DNA from: JASGMR01 sp963664675
GTDB taxonomy: Bacteria; Thermotogota; Thermotogae; Petrotogales; Kosmotogaceae
DNA length: 64,000 nucleotides
NCBI GenBank assembly: GCA_963664675.2
Contig: CAXXLB010000009.1
Span: forward strand, 620,001 to 684,000
Direction: 5' to 3'
Part shown: one piece after another, positions 53,293-62,692 of the stretch
How positions within the stretch are numbered: position 1 is the stretch's first letter
Layout: the number at the start of each line of letters is the position of its first letter
The notes under the pieces: generated by a model
Database searches by the model: none
What the model saw: only the letters and a program-made list of their open reading frames with translations
What the model was told of the DNA's origin: nothing
Made by a program: the position numbers and the translations under genes

Positions 53293-54432
53293 ATGAAGAC
53301 AAATCATCAAAGCATGAGAGAAAAGAACACTCAGATGCTCATAAATCTTTTAAAAGAAAACGGTCCTATGAGTAAGGCCGCTTTATCCAGAAAAACGAAT
53401 CTTGCCGCCAGTTCTGTAACAAGACTGACCCAGGAATTATTCGATGATTCAATATTATCACTCGTTGATAAAGAAAAAACCGAATCCGCCGGGAGAAAGG
53501 GAGATTTGATTTATCTAAATGTGAAAAAATCTGTATCTCTCATTATATCCTTCAATATTGATAAAATTATCTTCGACGTTTCCTATCTGGACGGCTCATT
53601 CAAGGAAATAAAGACCGTTGACTACGAAAAAACCGAGGAATTCGAGAAAGTAATTTCAAATGTTTTGAATGATATTTTCTCCAGCAATAAAATAGGCATA
53701 ATACTGCTGCTGGAACCTTCCAATTTATCACTCAGAAGCAATTTATCTCTGGATATAATGCTCTCTCTCGTGAGGAAGATTTTCTTTGATAAGTTCAAAA
53801 AAGAAATAAAGATAAAAATTTTGGATCAGGGAATATTGGCATTAATAGCAGAAATGAACTTATCAAAGGATCTATCTGTTGACAATAACATCGGATATGT
53901 CCTGATAAATGAAAAAGTGAACACGGGGCTGTTTTTGAATGGGCAGATCATTAAAAAAAATGGTTACGAATATTCCTTCGGCCATACAACGATAGATATT
54001 AAATCAAAAAAATTATGTGAGTGTGGTAATCGTGGTTGCTGGGAACTGTATGCAAGTGTAAACTGGCTTCTCAACGAGTATTATGGTGATAAAATAAATG
54101 ATGAAGAAAAATTCCAAAAATATATAAAACTATTGAACAAAGCCAATCAGGAATCGAAGGCAAATGAATTACTGAGAAAATATGCGTACAATATTGCTAT
54201 AGGAATAATAAATATGGCGAATTCACTGGGACTGGACGCTGTGGTCGTTGGCGGTTATATATATAACGTTCAGCCGTGGGTTATAAACGAAATCGAGCAA
54301 ATCGTCCTGAGCAGATCCATAAAAGATAATATAAGAATCAGAAGTTCTAAAATCTCACCGGTTAAAGTCTGCAGATATGGAGCTTCTTTTCATGCGATAG
54401 ATTTGTTTTTTGATGATTATCTGAAGAAGTGA
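53293..54432 (+). CDS. ROK family transcriptional regulator
   Basis: 379 residues: an N-terminal winged helix (MSKAALSRKTNLAASSVTRLTQEL, visible around 53368-53440) followed by a ROK sugar-kinase-like domain. The zinc motif GHTTIDI...CECGNRGCWE is intact. The catalytic DND-A motif of ROK kinases is replaced by LDQGILAL, so it is a repressor without kinase activity. It is the last gene of the sugar locus and probably represses it in the absence of the sugar. Confidence 0.9.
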   Translation: MKTNHQSMREKNTQMLINLLKENGPMSKAALSRKTNLAASSVTRLTQELFDDSILSLVDKEKTESAGRKGDLIYLNVKKSVSLIISFNIDKIIFDVSYLDGSFKEIKTVDYEKTEEFEKVISNVLNDIFSSNKIGIILLLEPSNLSLRSNLSLDIMLSLVRKIFFDKFKKEIKIKILDQGILALIAEMNLSKDLSVDNNIGYVLINEKVNTGLFLNGQIIKKNGYEYSFGHTTIDIKSKKLCECGNRGCWELYASVNWLLNEYYGDKINDEEKFQKYIKLLNKANQESKANELLRKYAYNIAIGIINMANSLGLDAVVVGGYIYNVQPWVINEIEQIVLSRSIKDNIRIRSSKISPVKVCRYGASFHAIDLFFDDYLKK

Positions 54433-54527
54433 AACCAAATTTTCAAAATGTTCTTTGATTATATCTTATTGAATCCGTACGATTTGTTTTTATTAATGAG
54501 AATGACAATCCGAAAATTTTCTGAAAA

Positions 54528-54574
54528 ACAGCAAAACCGAAAGTTTTGTTCCTTAAATAAGACTTTTTTGCTGT
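54528..54574. terminator. inverted repeat between ROK and AAC(3)-like genes
   Basis: ACAGCAAAA (54528-54536) and TTTTGCTGT (54566-54574) are exact reverse complements; between them lies AAAAC/GTTTT. The repeat lies between convergent operons, so it may work as a bidirectional terminator. No long T-tract. Confidence 0.45.
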
Positions 54575-54611
54575 ATTCACATATAGATATAAAAAAGACA
54601 GAATACTTTTG

Positions 54612-55427
54612 TTAAATTATAAACTTTTTCAATTTCTCAAACCATTTTATGGAAAAATCAATTAAACTTTTGTAATCGATCAGATATGAGTCGGCATCAC
54701 CTATTTTACCCGACTTACAGTTATTCTTTGAATCTTTCAGATATTCCTTCATCAATTTGTCAAAACTGTTATTGTCATATTCAATATCTTCCAGTTGTTT
54801 CCAGATTCTTTCCCCGTGTTTCTTTACGGGAAACTGTTTTTTTATTTTATCCGATGAAATATTTCGCGTTAATATCTCCGCCAGATGGAGTGAAATGTTG
54901 TCATAAAATTCCACTCCTATAAGCAAAATATAGCCTTTAAGAAGATATAGTTTTCCAAGCGGAGAAGCCGGACCAAGGCCGAAATTCAAACTATGATTAT
55001 TCGTTATTTCGTATTTTTTCTTGCCCCATGCGCAAAAGGAATAGAGGGGATGCTTGCTCCTCAGCACCCCTCCTTGTTTTCTGAATACTTCCGTGATTAT
55101 TCCCGATTGAATAGAAGAACTTAAATTCTCATCGTATTCCGGAATTTCCCTTTTTATTTTTTCGTACCACAATTTGGGTATCTTTCTCTTTTTCCAGAGA
55201 GACGGGTCCGATAATTCTTCCGTGAATGTGGGCATCATGAGTGTTCCATTTTCAGTGAGAATATTTTCGATTTCTATTATCAAAGATTGACTTCCACCTG
55301 GAATCCACCCAACTTTTCCTATATCTGCACAAAGCAATAAAACCATTTCTTCATTTATCCCAATAGTCATTAAATCATTTTTTATTTGAGTTCTTGTAAC
55401 TATTCTCTCTGCAGGCATTTTTTTCAC
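54612..55427 (-). CDS. AAC(3)-family N-acetyltransferase-like protein
   Basis: 271 residues of the aminoglycoside 3-N-acetyltransferase family: the LGW-type segment reads GKVGWIPGGSQSLI, followed by ENILTENGTLMMPTFT and the RSKHPLYSFCAWG motif. True resistance enzymes and many chromosomal relatives with other acyl acceptors share this fold. The N-terminal strand, usually a His-Ser-Ser motif, reads LLLCADIGKVG, so the substrate may differ. GTG start, 14 bases after the dppF-type gene, in the same direction, so it probably ends the transport operon. Resistance should not be assumed. Confidence 0.72.
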   Translation of the reverse strand: MKKMPAERIVTRTQIKNDLMTIGINEEMVLLLCADIGKVGWIPGGSQSLIIEIENILTENGTLMMPTFTEELSDPSLWKKRKIPKLWYEKIKREIPEYDENLSSSIQSGIITEVFRKQGGVLRSKHPLYSFCAWGKKKYEITNNHSLNFGLGPASPLGKLYLLKGYILLIGVEFYDNISLHLAEILTRNISSDKIKKQFPVKKHGERIWKQLEDIEYDNNSFDKLMKEYLKDSKNNCKSGKIGDADSYLIDYKSLIDFSIKWFEKLKKFII

Positions 55428-55440
55428 TCATAGTTATTTT

Positions 55441-56460
55441 TTATTTTAAATTTTTATATTTGAAACAGGCAACAAAATGCTCTCCTCCATCATCCTGAAT
55501 AAACGGATCTTCTCCTTTTTCACACATTTCCTCAGTGTACGGACATCTCGTATGGAATCTACAGCCTTCAGGTATATCGGTTGCATTTGGAACTTCTCCC
55601 TTTATGGGAACTTCCTTAATTCTGTTGACCTTTCCTGCAACCGGTTCGCATACAGCGGCTATAAGCGCCTGGGTGTAAGGATGTAAAGGATTATCTATTA
55701 CTTCATCCGGCGTTCCCATTTCCACAATCTTTCCCAGATACATAACAGCAATTTTATCCGTAAAGTATCTCGCCGTCGATAAATCATGTGTTATATAAAG
55801 GTACGTGAGACCCAGTTCTCTCTGTACCGTTTTCATCATATGTAATATTTCTGCCCTCGTGGAAAGGTCTATCATCGAAACGGGTTCATCGGCTACAATC
55901 ATCAGTGGATTCAGAATGAGACTTCTCGCCGTTGCTGCCCTCTGACGCTGCCCCCCGGAGAGCATGTGTGGAAATCTTTCCATATATTCTTGGGGTGGTT
56001 GGAGTCTCACTTCGGAAAGAGCCTTTTCAACCATTTCCAGTCTTTCCTTTTTATCATTTCCCTTTTTATGAATGATCAGAACTTCTTCAAGAACATCTTT
56101 TATTCTGAATCTTGGATTCATAGATGCGTATGGATCCTGAAAGATCATCTGTACCCTTTCTCTGTAATCTTTTAAATCATTTTTATCCAGGTGAGTCGAA
56201 TCTTTCCCGTTGAAAATAATTTTCCCCCCTGTGGGATCGAGGAGTTTCATTATCAACTTTCCGGTTGTCGTTTTCCCACATCCTGATTCACCAACGAGCC
56301 CGAAAATTTCTCCTCTCATTATATCAAAACTGACCCCATCAACCGCCTTCACAAATCTTTTCTCCCCGGAAAAAACTTCGCTCATCGTTCTTTTCACCGG
56401 AAACCATTTCTTAAGATCTTCTATTTTAAATATCACATCTCTTTTTTTATCATTCTGCAT
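55441..56460 (-). CDS. oligopeptide/oligosaccharide ABC transporter ATPase, DppF/OppF type
   Basis: One of the two energy subunits. Walker A GESGCGKTT, LSGGQRQRAATARSL signature, Walker B MIVADEPVSMIDLSTR. The C-terminal cysteines in GCRFHTRCPY and CEKGEDPF resemble the iron-sulfur or metal-binding cysteine tail of the Dpp/Opp family. The ATG at 56460, downstream of a GGAGGTG site, gives 339 residues; a longer frame overlapping dppD is not likely. It overlaps the DppD-type gene by 11 bases. Confidence 0.93.
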   Translation of the reverse strand: MQNDKKRDVIFKIEDLKKWFPVKRTMSEVFSGEKRFVKAVDGVSFDIMRGEIFGLVGESGCGKTTTGKLIMKLLDPTGGKIIFNGKDSTHLDKNDLKDYRERVQMIFQDPYASMNPRFRIKDVLEEVLIIHKKGNDKKERLEMVEKALSEVRLQPPQEYMERFPHMLSGGQRQRAATARSLILNPLMIVADEPVSMIDLSTRAEILHMMKTVQRELGLTYLYITHDLSTARYFTDKIAVMYLGKIVEMGTPDEVIDNPLHPYTQALIAAVCEPVAGKVNRIKEVPIKGEVPNATDIPEGCRFHTRCPYTEEMCEKGEDPFIQDDGGEHFVACFKYKNLK

Positions 56461-57433
56461 TTGTAGTACACCTCCAACAGGCAACATAATGATCTTTTTC
56501 AACCAGTTCAAGGGGAGGTTCTTCGGTTTTGCATTTTTCCATAACCTCATTACATCTGAGATGAAATCTACAACCCTTTGGGGGATCGATCAAATCAGGG
56601 GGGGTACCGGGAATGAAAGCCAGTTCTTCCACTTCTTCATGTAATCTTGGTGTTGCTGCCAGAAGCCTTTTCGTATATGGATGCATCGGCCCCTGTTCAC
56701 CATATATCTGCTGATTGGTTCCTATCTCGGCTATCTTTCCCGCATACATTACCTGAATTCTGTCAGAAACTTCTGCCTCGGTGGCTAGATCATGGGTTAT
56801 GAATATGAATGAAAGATTCAGTTTTTCTTTCAATTCCTTGAGAAGATTTATTATCTGCGCCTGAACGACTACATCCAGTGCTGTGGTGGGCTCATCACAG
56901 ATAATAACTTTAGGTTCCAGAAAAAGTGAAGTCGCTATCACAACTCTCTGCTTCATACCTCCGCTCAGTTCATGGGGATATCTGCTCATAATATGCTCCG
57001 GCAGTCCTACATAATTCAAATATTTCACAATTATCTTTTTCGCTTTTTCCTTATCCATCGGTCTATGGGTCTGAAGGGTCTCCATCATCAGCTTACCTAT
57101 CGTATAAACCGGAGTCAGACAGTTCATAGCACCCTGAAAAACCATTGAAATTTTCTCCCATCTTATTCTTTTTCTTATTTCTGTTTCTGAAATTGGTATT
57201 ATATCTTCTCCATCCAGCATGATCTTTCCTCCCGCAATGTATCCCGGAGGAGCCGGCATTTTCAAAAGGGCAGTTCCCGTTGTTGTTTTGCCACAACCGG
57301 ATTCTCCAACCAACCCGAGTGTTTCCCCGCTTCTGAGAAAAAAATCTATATTATCCACTGCCCTCACATCACCTATACTGGTTTTATAAAATACTTTTAA
57401 ATTTTTTACCTCTAATATTTTTCTTTTATCCAT
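56450..57433 (-). CDS. oligopeptide/oligosaccharide ABC transporter ATPase, DppD/OppD type
   Basis: The second energy subunit, 327 residues from the ATG at 57433 (the frame is open further upstream but overlaps the permease). Walker A GESGCGKTT, LSGGMKQRVVIATSL signature, Walker B VIICDEPTTALDVVVQ, and the C-terminal GCRFHLRC cysteine motif. It lies five bases after the DppC-type gene. In Thermotoga, Dpp-type systems import oligosaccharides as well as peptides, so the cargo is open. Confidence 0.94.
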   Translation of the reverse strand: MDKRKILEVKNLKVFYKTSIGDVRAVDNIDFFLRSGETLGLVGESGCGKTTTGTALLKMPAPPGYIAGGKIMLDGEDIIPISETEIRKRIRWEKISMVFQGAMNCLTPVYTIGKLMMETLQTHRPMDKEKAKKIIVKYLNYVGLPEHIMSRYPHELSGGMKQRVVIATSLFLEPKVIICDEPTTALDVVVQAQIINLLKELKEKLNLSFIFITHDLATEAEVSDRIQVMYAGKIAEIGTNQQIYGEQGPMHPYTKRLLAATPRLHEEVEELAFIPGTPPDLIDPPKGCRFHLRCNEVMEKCKTEEPPLELVEKDHYVACWRCTTNAE

Positions 57434-57438
57434 AATAT

Positions 57439-58842
57439 CTACCTCGTCCTGAGCTTTGGATGCAAAATTTTGTCCGCAGCAAATCCGATAAACGCGAATG
57501 CCATGCCCATGAGAGCAATACACAGTCCCGGTGGAACAACCCACCACCAGATTCCACTCAGTATCGCACCGCTGTTGTAGGCATCACTCAATATCTGTCC
57601 CCAGGTCACTATGGTAGCATCGCCAAGACCCAGAAGACTTATTGAAGCCTCATAAACAATTGCACCGGGTATGAAAAGTGCCATTGAAGCAAATGAATAC
57701 GGAATTAAAAGTGGAACCATATGTTTGAATATTATTCTCAGATTTGAAGCGCCTGCAGCTTTAGAAGCCTCAATAAAAGTCTCTTCTTTTATCTGCATCG
57801 CCATACTTCTGACGGTCTTGACCGAACCCGTCCAAAAAAATGCACACATCATGAAAATGAGTGTCCATATACTGGGTTTGAAAACCGCAGCGAGAACTAT
57901 CAATACCGGTAAAAGAGGAGTGGATACGAATACTTCAAAGACTCTCATCATGAGAGAATCCTTCCATCCTCCTAAATAAGCTGAAATTACTCCGTACAGC
58001 ACTCCGATTGAAACTGAAACAACGGCAGTCAACAGACCGATCAGCAACGCCCATTTGACACCGGCTATTACTCCACTCCACAGATCCCTTTTATATGAAT
58101 CGGTTCCCAACAATCCGTACACACTCCCCGGAAGAACTATATAGGGATCGGAAATATTCGCATCTTCATTCTGCATTATTGAAGTCACTTTAATTTTATA
58201 TATTCCGTTAAGCGGCTCTTTATTCTTTATAAAATCTTCACTCGCAACGGAAAACAAATAATCGGTGGGAGCCAGTAAATTTTTATTTATTTTCTGAAGT
58301 TCACTTCTCGGAACTTTTTTGCTTAAAAAATTATACACTGCATCTTTTGAATTGCTATCCATAGATACTCTGACATCGTTACCACTGCCAAGATTCACAG
58401 GCTTCTGAAACAGAGTGATTTTTTCGTCATCAGGACGGACTATTTCGATTATAATCATGGGTGATCCGGTGCCGTACGCCCTGAAAATTATATCCTGGGG
58501 AGGATTATAACTTTGATAATCATATGTGAATTCACCGGTCAATATTCTCAGATTCCCGTTTTGTTGCTCCGTGATCTCAGGATCATCTATTTCCATACTT
58601 TCCGCACTTTTCCTGGATGTGAACAGGTTCGTCCATGCCGGCGGCACATTCCTGGGTAAATCTTCCCAGTAGGTTATGTCCCTCCATACATCATTCGTCT
58701 CTTTAAAGGAAATTATGAGCGGTTCAAATACTACGGCAAACAGAAAGATCAAAAACAGAATGAGTCCAACGATCCCTGATTTTACCTGTCTGAATTCTTT
58801 CCAGAAATATTTTAATGAATCTTTTATATTTGATAATTTCAT
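57439..58842 (-). CDS. ABC transporter permease, DppC/OppC type, with large extracytoplasmic insertion
   Basis: 467 residues against about 300 in typical DppC. The first helix (about 22-44) is followed by roughly 190 hydrophilic residues (about 45-235) with a beta-rich character, predicted to face outward, and then the standard five-helix core with the EAA-type loop TFIEASKAAGASNLRII. The segment LLGTDSYKRDLWSGVIAG marks the start of the core. It overlaps the DppB-type gene by four bases. Confidence 0.92.
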   Translation of the reverse strand: MKLSNIKDSLKYFWKEFRQVKSGIVGLILFLIFLFAVVFEPLIISFKETNDVWRDITYWEDLPRNVPPAWTNLFTSRKSAESMEIDDPEITEQQNGNLRILTGEFTYDYQSYNPPQDIIFRAYGTGSPMIIIEIVRPDDEKITLFQKPVNLGSGNDVRVSMDSNSKDAVYNFLSKKVPRSELQKINKNLLAPTDYLFSVASEDFIKNKEPLNGIYKIKVTSIMQNEDANISDPYIVLPGSVYGLLGTDSYKRDLWSGVIAGVKWALLIGLLTAVVSVSIGVLYGVISAYLGGWKDSLMMRVFEVFVSTPLLPVLIVLAAVFKPSIWTLIFMMCAFFWTGSVKTVRSMAMQIKEETFIEASKAAGASNLRIIFKHMVPLLIPYSFASMALFIPGAIVYEASISLLGLGDATIVTWGQILSDAYNSGAILSGIWWWVVPPGLCIALMGMAFAFIGFAADKILHPKLRTR

Positions 58843-59888
58843 GCTTTACCACCAACTTTGATCCTTGGATCCAGCAGACCGTACGTTAAGTCCAAAATTA
58901 CCAGACCCAATTGATATAATCCCGTTGTTACAGCCAGATTTGCCATTAAAACAGGAATGTCGTTTTGCTGAACCGCAACCCAGTAAAGATTTCCCATACC
59001 AGGCCAGCTGAAGATTCCTTCAAAAATTATGTTCCCCCCAACAGAAGCCAGCAATGCCAGTAACGACATAGTTACCAGTGGTGGAGCTGCAGATCTCAAG
59101 CCATGGCTGTACAATACCCTTCTTTCTTTTATCCCTCTCGCTCTTGCGGCCATTATGTAATCTTCCTGGAGAGTACTCAGTACGATATTCCTTGTGAGAT
59201 ATGCCCTTCCCCAGAATCCTAAAATAACGAGTGTTATAACGGGCAGTGCAAGATGCCACATTAGGTCGACAAATTTCGCGAATTCTCCCTGTGGAACGGG
59301 GGTAGAATGTAATCCACCAGAGGGGAAAATTCCGAACGCATACACGAACATCATTATCATAAGCATACCCAGCCACCAGGAAGGCATTCCATAAACTATC
59401 ATCGTTCCTATTGAAGTGGATTTATCGAGTACGCTCCCGGGTTTCTGTGCCTTTTTTATACCCAGCAGTATCCCAAGGAATACATCTATCAACATCGCAG
59501 TAACGAACAAAAGCAATGTTCTGGGAATAGCCTCAAATACTATGCTCCTTACATCTCTTTTACCTGAATTTGATTTTATAATCGTGGATTTTCCAAAATT
59601 AAAAGTTATCGTGTCATATGCTCTCATAATGATTCTTTCAAACGACGTTTTATCCAGATTGTACGATTTGTATAAAGTTTCTTTTCTTTGTAATATCCAA
59701 TTTTCTATAGACTCTGGAGTCATTCGTGAAGTATTTAAGTTGTGTAATTCTCCATTTACCTGTTCATCTATCTGAGAATAAATTGTTCGTTCTAATTGGG
59801 CATTAAAAAGAATAGAGTAAATAAATATCAGTATAACAAAAATTATAATTCCATTCAGAACCCTCTTTATTGAATATTTCCAAAACAT
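58839..59888 (-). CDS. ABC transporter permease, DppB/OppB type
   Basis: 349 residues with about six membrane helices. An N-terminal helix (about 10-30), an outward loop of about 80 residues, then the core with the loop DYIMAARARGIKERRVLYSH (around 59090-59150), which contacts the ATPases. Partner of the DppC-type permease; preceded by a strong hairpin that separates it from the binding protein. Confidence 0.93.
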   Translation of the reverse strand: MFWKYSIKRVLNGIIIFVILIFIYSILFNAQLERTIYSQIDEQVNGELHNLNTSRMTPESIENWILQRKETLYKSYNLDKTSFERIIMRAYDTITFNFGKSTIIKSNSGKRDVRSIVFEAIPRTLLLFVTAMLIDVFLGILLGIKKAQKPGSVLDKSTSIGTMIVYGMPSWWLGMLMIMMFVYAFGIFPSGGLHSTPVPQGEFAKFVDLMWHLALPVITLVILGFWGRAYLTRNIVLSTLQEDYIMAARARGIKERRVLYSHGLRSAAPPLVTMSLLALLASVGGNIIFEGIFSWPGMGNLYWVAVQQNDIPVLMANLAVTTGLYQLGLVILDLTYGLLDPRIKVGGKA

Positions 59889-59918
59889 AATTATCTCCCT
59901 ATTAAATTAAAGATAAAT

Positions 59919-59944
59919 AATGCCCCTGTTGAAACAGGGGCATT
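59919..59944 (-). terminator. hairpin after the first binding protein gene
   Basis: Perfect 11-bp stem AATGCCCCTGT/ACAGGGGCATT with a four-base loop, eleven bases after the binding-protein stop and ahead of the permeases. It lacks a long T-tract, so it likely acts as a partial terminator or 3' stabiliser that raises binding-protein mRNA above permease mRNA. Confidence 0.75.
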
Positions 59945-59954
59945 AAATTCAGAT

Positions 59955-62447
59955 TTAGTAGATTATTATATCCGATAATTGAGAAATTGGGAATCCGCCT
60001 TCGATCTCCGTTGCGACGAGAATCTGATAGCTGCCTGCCGCCAGGCCTTCAGTTTTCGCGCCGGGAATAACGATATCGAAAACCCCATTATTTGCGACAT
60101 CCGCTTCAACAATTATAGGTTCCTCGGCTTTCAGTGTCAGTATTACCTTACCTTCATTCGCATCTTCCTGTGAAATTGAAGGATATACGACCTTTGCAAT
60201 GTCTAAGCTTACCACTATATCCTGTCCGGCTACACTGTATGCAGGAACACCGACGCTGTTAATGACCAGTCTCGGTACAGCGAATTTGTCCAGCCATTCC
60301 TGTGCAGAGTGAGGATATGTTGGATCCCTGAATGCGGCGATTTCAAAATAACTTGAATCTGCATCGTATTCTTTAATGAAGAAAGATCCGTTTGAAATAT
60401 ATGCTGTTCCATAGGTGTCTATAAAATCAATAGAAGCTTTGTAAGCGGCCTTCGCTTCTTCTACCGTCATATAATCCTTGACATATACCGGTACGTGACC
60501 GTTGTCATACATTTCCTGTAATTTTGCTCTTATATCTGCAACACAAGTTTCCGATAACAGATCGACTTCATCCGGGTCCCTTCCTCTGAAATTCCATGGA
60601 GTTCCTGATTCCGAACCAACGGCGACCATCTGTGATAGTGCTTCATAGATGTCCCAACTTACAGAAACCGGATTACCACCCAAAGCAGTGAATACAGGCG
60701 CTCCATTTGATGCGACCCTGTTTTCATCCGGAGGGAAGTTGTAATCATAGTAAGTGGTTATCGATCCGTCATCATTTATAGTCCAGGCTATTTCCGTTGC
60801 TATGTTCGGAGACATATTCGATGAATATTCACTGTCAAAGAACATATCGTTATCTCCATCTTCAGTTGCCCAGTCGTAAACCAATCCTCTCAGATAGATC
60901 AATGAATTTATAGTCTGAGGATTTCCATTGTGATAATTACTGAAGATAAAATCATATGTACATTTGCTCTGACATGTTACACCTTCGCCAACTTTTTCCC
61001 ATTCTTTCGTCATTGTGTTGTAAGTCAGGGCATCTGCAGGTACTTCCAGCTTTCCAACGATTTCTCCATTTTCTTTTTCCACAACGGTTTCCAGGGAATC
61101 AATGTCCCATATAGCTCTGTTAGGAGTATCTACAGCAGTTACAGGACTCTCAAAGGAACCAAGGTCAGTCATAGCTGCTGCGAGCAAATTCGAATAGGTG
61201 TCTGAAAAACCATCCGTACCCAGAGGATCCCACGCAGACATGAATAATCCGCCCTGTGCGGAAAATTCAGTTACTGTCAACGTATTATCCTTCGTTTTCG
61301 CGGTGATCAACGACCATTCATTTACTCCATCACCAAGTCCATAAGCAAATCTTTGATCAAAAGCATCTTTATTCGCTGTGAAGAAATCTTCCTGCGAACA
61401 TACATAAATCCTTACCGAATCTTCCAATCCGAGTTTTAAGGCTTCGAGAGAGTATTCCCAGTACTCATCGGAAGTGACATACTGTCCGTAGTAGGCTTTT
61501 ATCGCGTAATCGTCTAAGGTTTCATTGGTGTAATTCCAGAATGTGTCATTCGCACCACCGGGCATATAGCCATAGAAAGGTGCGTACATCTGACATAAGG
61601 ATACCGACCACCATCTTCTTGTTGCTCCGGCACCCCAGCCTTCAGTGTACATTCCCCAATCATAATTAGCGGGATTTTCACCATATACAACAGTTCCTGT
61701 TTTCGATCTGTCCCAGTAAAGTCTCTCGACAGGTATTCCGGCACCTTCCAACAAATCAGAAATATAGTTTCCTTCAATTAATCTTCCGTTAGGGTCATCA
61801 ACTCTGATTAGAAACTTAATTGCAGCAAGCTCTGTTTTTCCATCGAAGGTCCACAGGCCATCTTTTTTAACCAGTCTGCCCTTGTTTTCCGGAAGTTCCG
61901 CAGCGGCCTTCATGGCGTCATCAATCATTTTTACAGCTTTTTCTTCATTACCCTCAGGAACGAATCCGAATTCCTGAACGATATCGTTGTATTTTTCTGT
62001 TCCCGGCTGACCCGGAGTAGCCATAGTGAAAGCCGGTTCTCCCGCTCCGCCCAGAATTTGATCAACGATGTATTGTCTGTTGATCAAGAAATTCAAAGCG
62101 TACCTCACTTCTTTAATCGCAAACGGATTAAAGTAAGTTTGTTCATCTACTTCCACCTGATAAGGAGCCTTGTCAGGAACATTGTTCAGCAAAAGTGACC
62201 AGCTTCCTGAAGGTACGTTATATATTTCAAGTTTTTCTAAGTCTTCTTCAGGCAATCCAAAAAGAGTAGGTCCGTTAACTCCATAGGCAAATACATCCGT
62301 CATACCCTGAGCAGCATCCTTCAATCCTATTTCTTCCTGCATTCTAACATTTACATAAACTGAATCTACAAACGGTCCTGGTTGATTGGCAAAAGCCATC
62401 AAACAGATAACTAACACCAGAGAAAATAATAATCCCTTTTTTAACAT
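59955..62447 (-). CDS. SBP_bac_5-type extracellular binding protein, long form
   Basis: The substrate-binding protein of the Dpp-type importer, 830 residues, longer than the usual 550-650. A signal peptide (1-20, ending AFA) precedes a family 5 binding fold with segments such as KEVRYALNFLINRQYIVDQIL near residue 110 (visible around 62050-62115). The last 90 or so residues (PRLVINSVGVPAYSVAG onward) look like an added beta-sandwich domain. No lipobox cysteine is seen. ATG after an AGGAGG site. Cargo unknown: oligopeptide or oligosaccharide. Confidence 0.88.
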   Translation of the reverse strand: MLKKGLLFSLVLVICLMAFANQPGPFVDSVYVNVRMQEEIGLKDAAQGMTDVFAYGVNGPTLFGLPEEDLEKLEIYNVPSGSWSLLLNNVPDKAPYQVEVDEQTYFNPFAIKEVRYALNFLINRQYIVDQILGGAGEPAFTMATPGQPGTEKYNDIVQEFGFVPEGNEEKAVKMIDDAMKAAAELPENKGRLVKKDGLWTFDGKTELAAIKFLIRVDDPNGRLIEGNYISDLLEGAGIPVERLYWDRSKTGTVVYGENPANYDWGMYTEGWGAGATRRWWSVSLCQMYAPFYGYMPGGANDTFWNYTNETLDDYAIKAYYGQYVTSDEYWEYSLEALKLGLEDSVRIYVCSQEDFFTANKDAFDQRFAYGLGDGVNEWSLITAKTKDNTLTVTEFSAQGGLFMSAWDPLGTDGFSDTYSNLLAAAMTDLGSFESPVTAVDTPNRAIWDIDSLETVVEKENGEIVGKLEVPADALTYNTMTKEWEKVGEGVTCQSKCTYDFIFSNYHNGNPQTINSLIYLRGLVYDWATEDGDNDMFFDSEYSSNMSPNIATEIAWTINDDGSITTYYDYNFPPDENRVASNGAPVFTALGGNPVSVSWDIYEALSQMVAVGSESGTPWNFRGRDPDEVDLLSETCVADIRAKLQEMYDNGHVPVYVKDYMTVEEAKAAYKASIDFIDTYGTAYISNGSFFIKEYDADSSYFEIAAFRDPTYPHSAQEWLDKFAVPRLVINSVGVPAYSVAGQDIVVSLDIAKVVYPSISQEDANEGKVILTLKAEEPIIVEADVANNGVFDIVIPGAKTEGLAAGSYQILVATEIEGGFPISQLSDIIIY

Positions 62448-62657
62448 ATTAAACCTCCTTTATAATGTAGAAAAAACCTTTTAATAATGTTGAAAAAAGC
62501 CAAATAAATTTTTAATAACTTGTAGTAATCAAATCTATACCAGCGACAACAATTAAGTAAGTGTTTCAGGTAATAATTTTTATTACTATTTGAATCGTTA
62601 CAAATTACTAAAGTCACAATGCAATCATAAGATTTATAAAATAATCATTACCATCAT

Positions 62658-62683
62658 AAAAAAGGGAAACCTCACGGCTTCCC
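62658..62683 (-). terminator. terminator after the second binding protein gene
   Basis: On the minus strand GGGAAGCC/GGTTTCCC (one G-U pair, loop GTGA) is followed by six T. It lies just after the stop at 62693. The rest of the gap to 62447 is AT-rich with no visible gene and presumably carries the promoter of the next unit. Confidence 0.9.
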
Positions 62684-62692
62684 GGTATTTTA

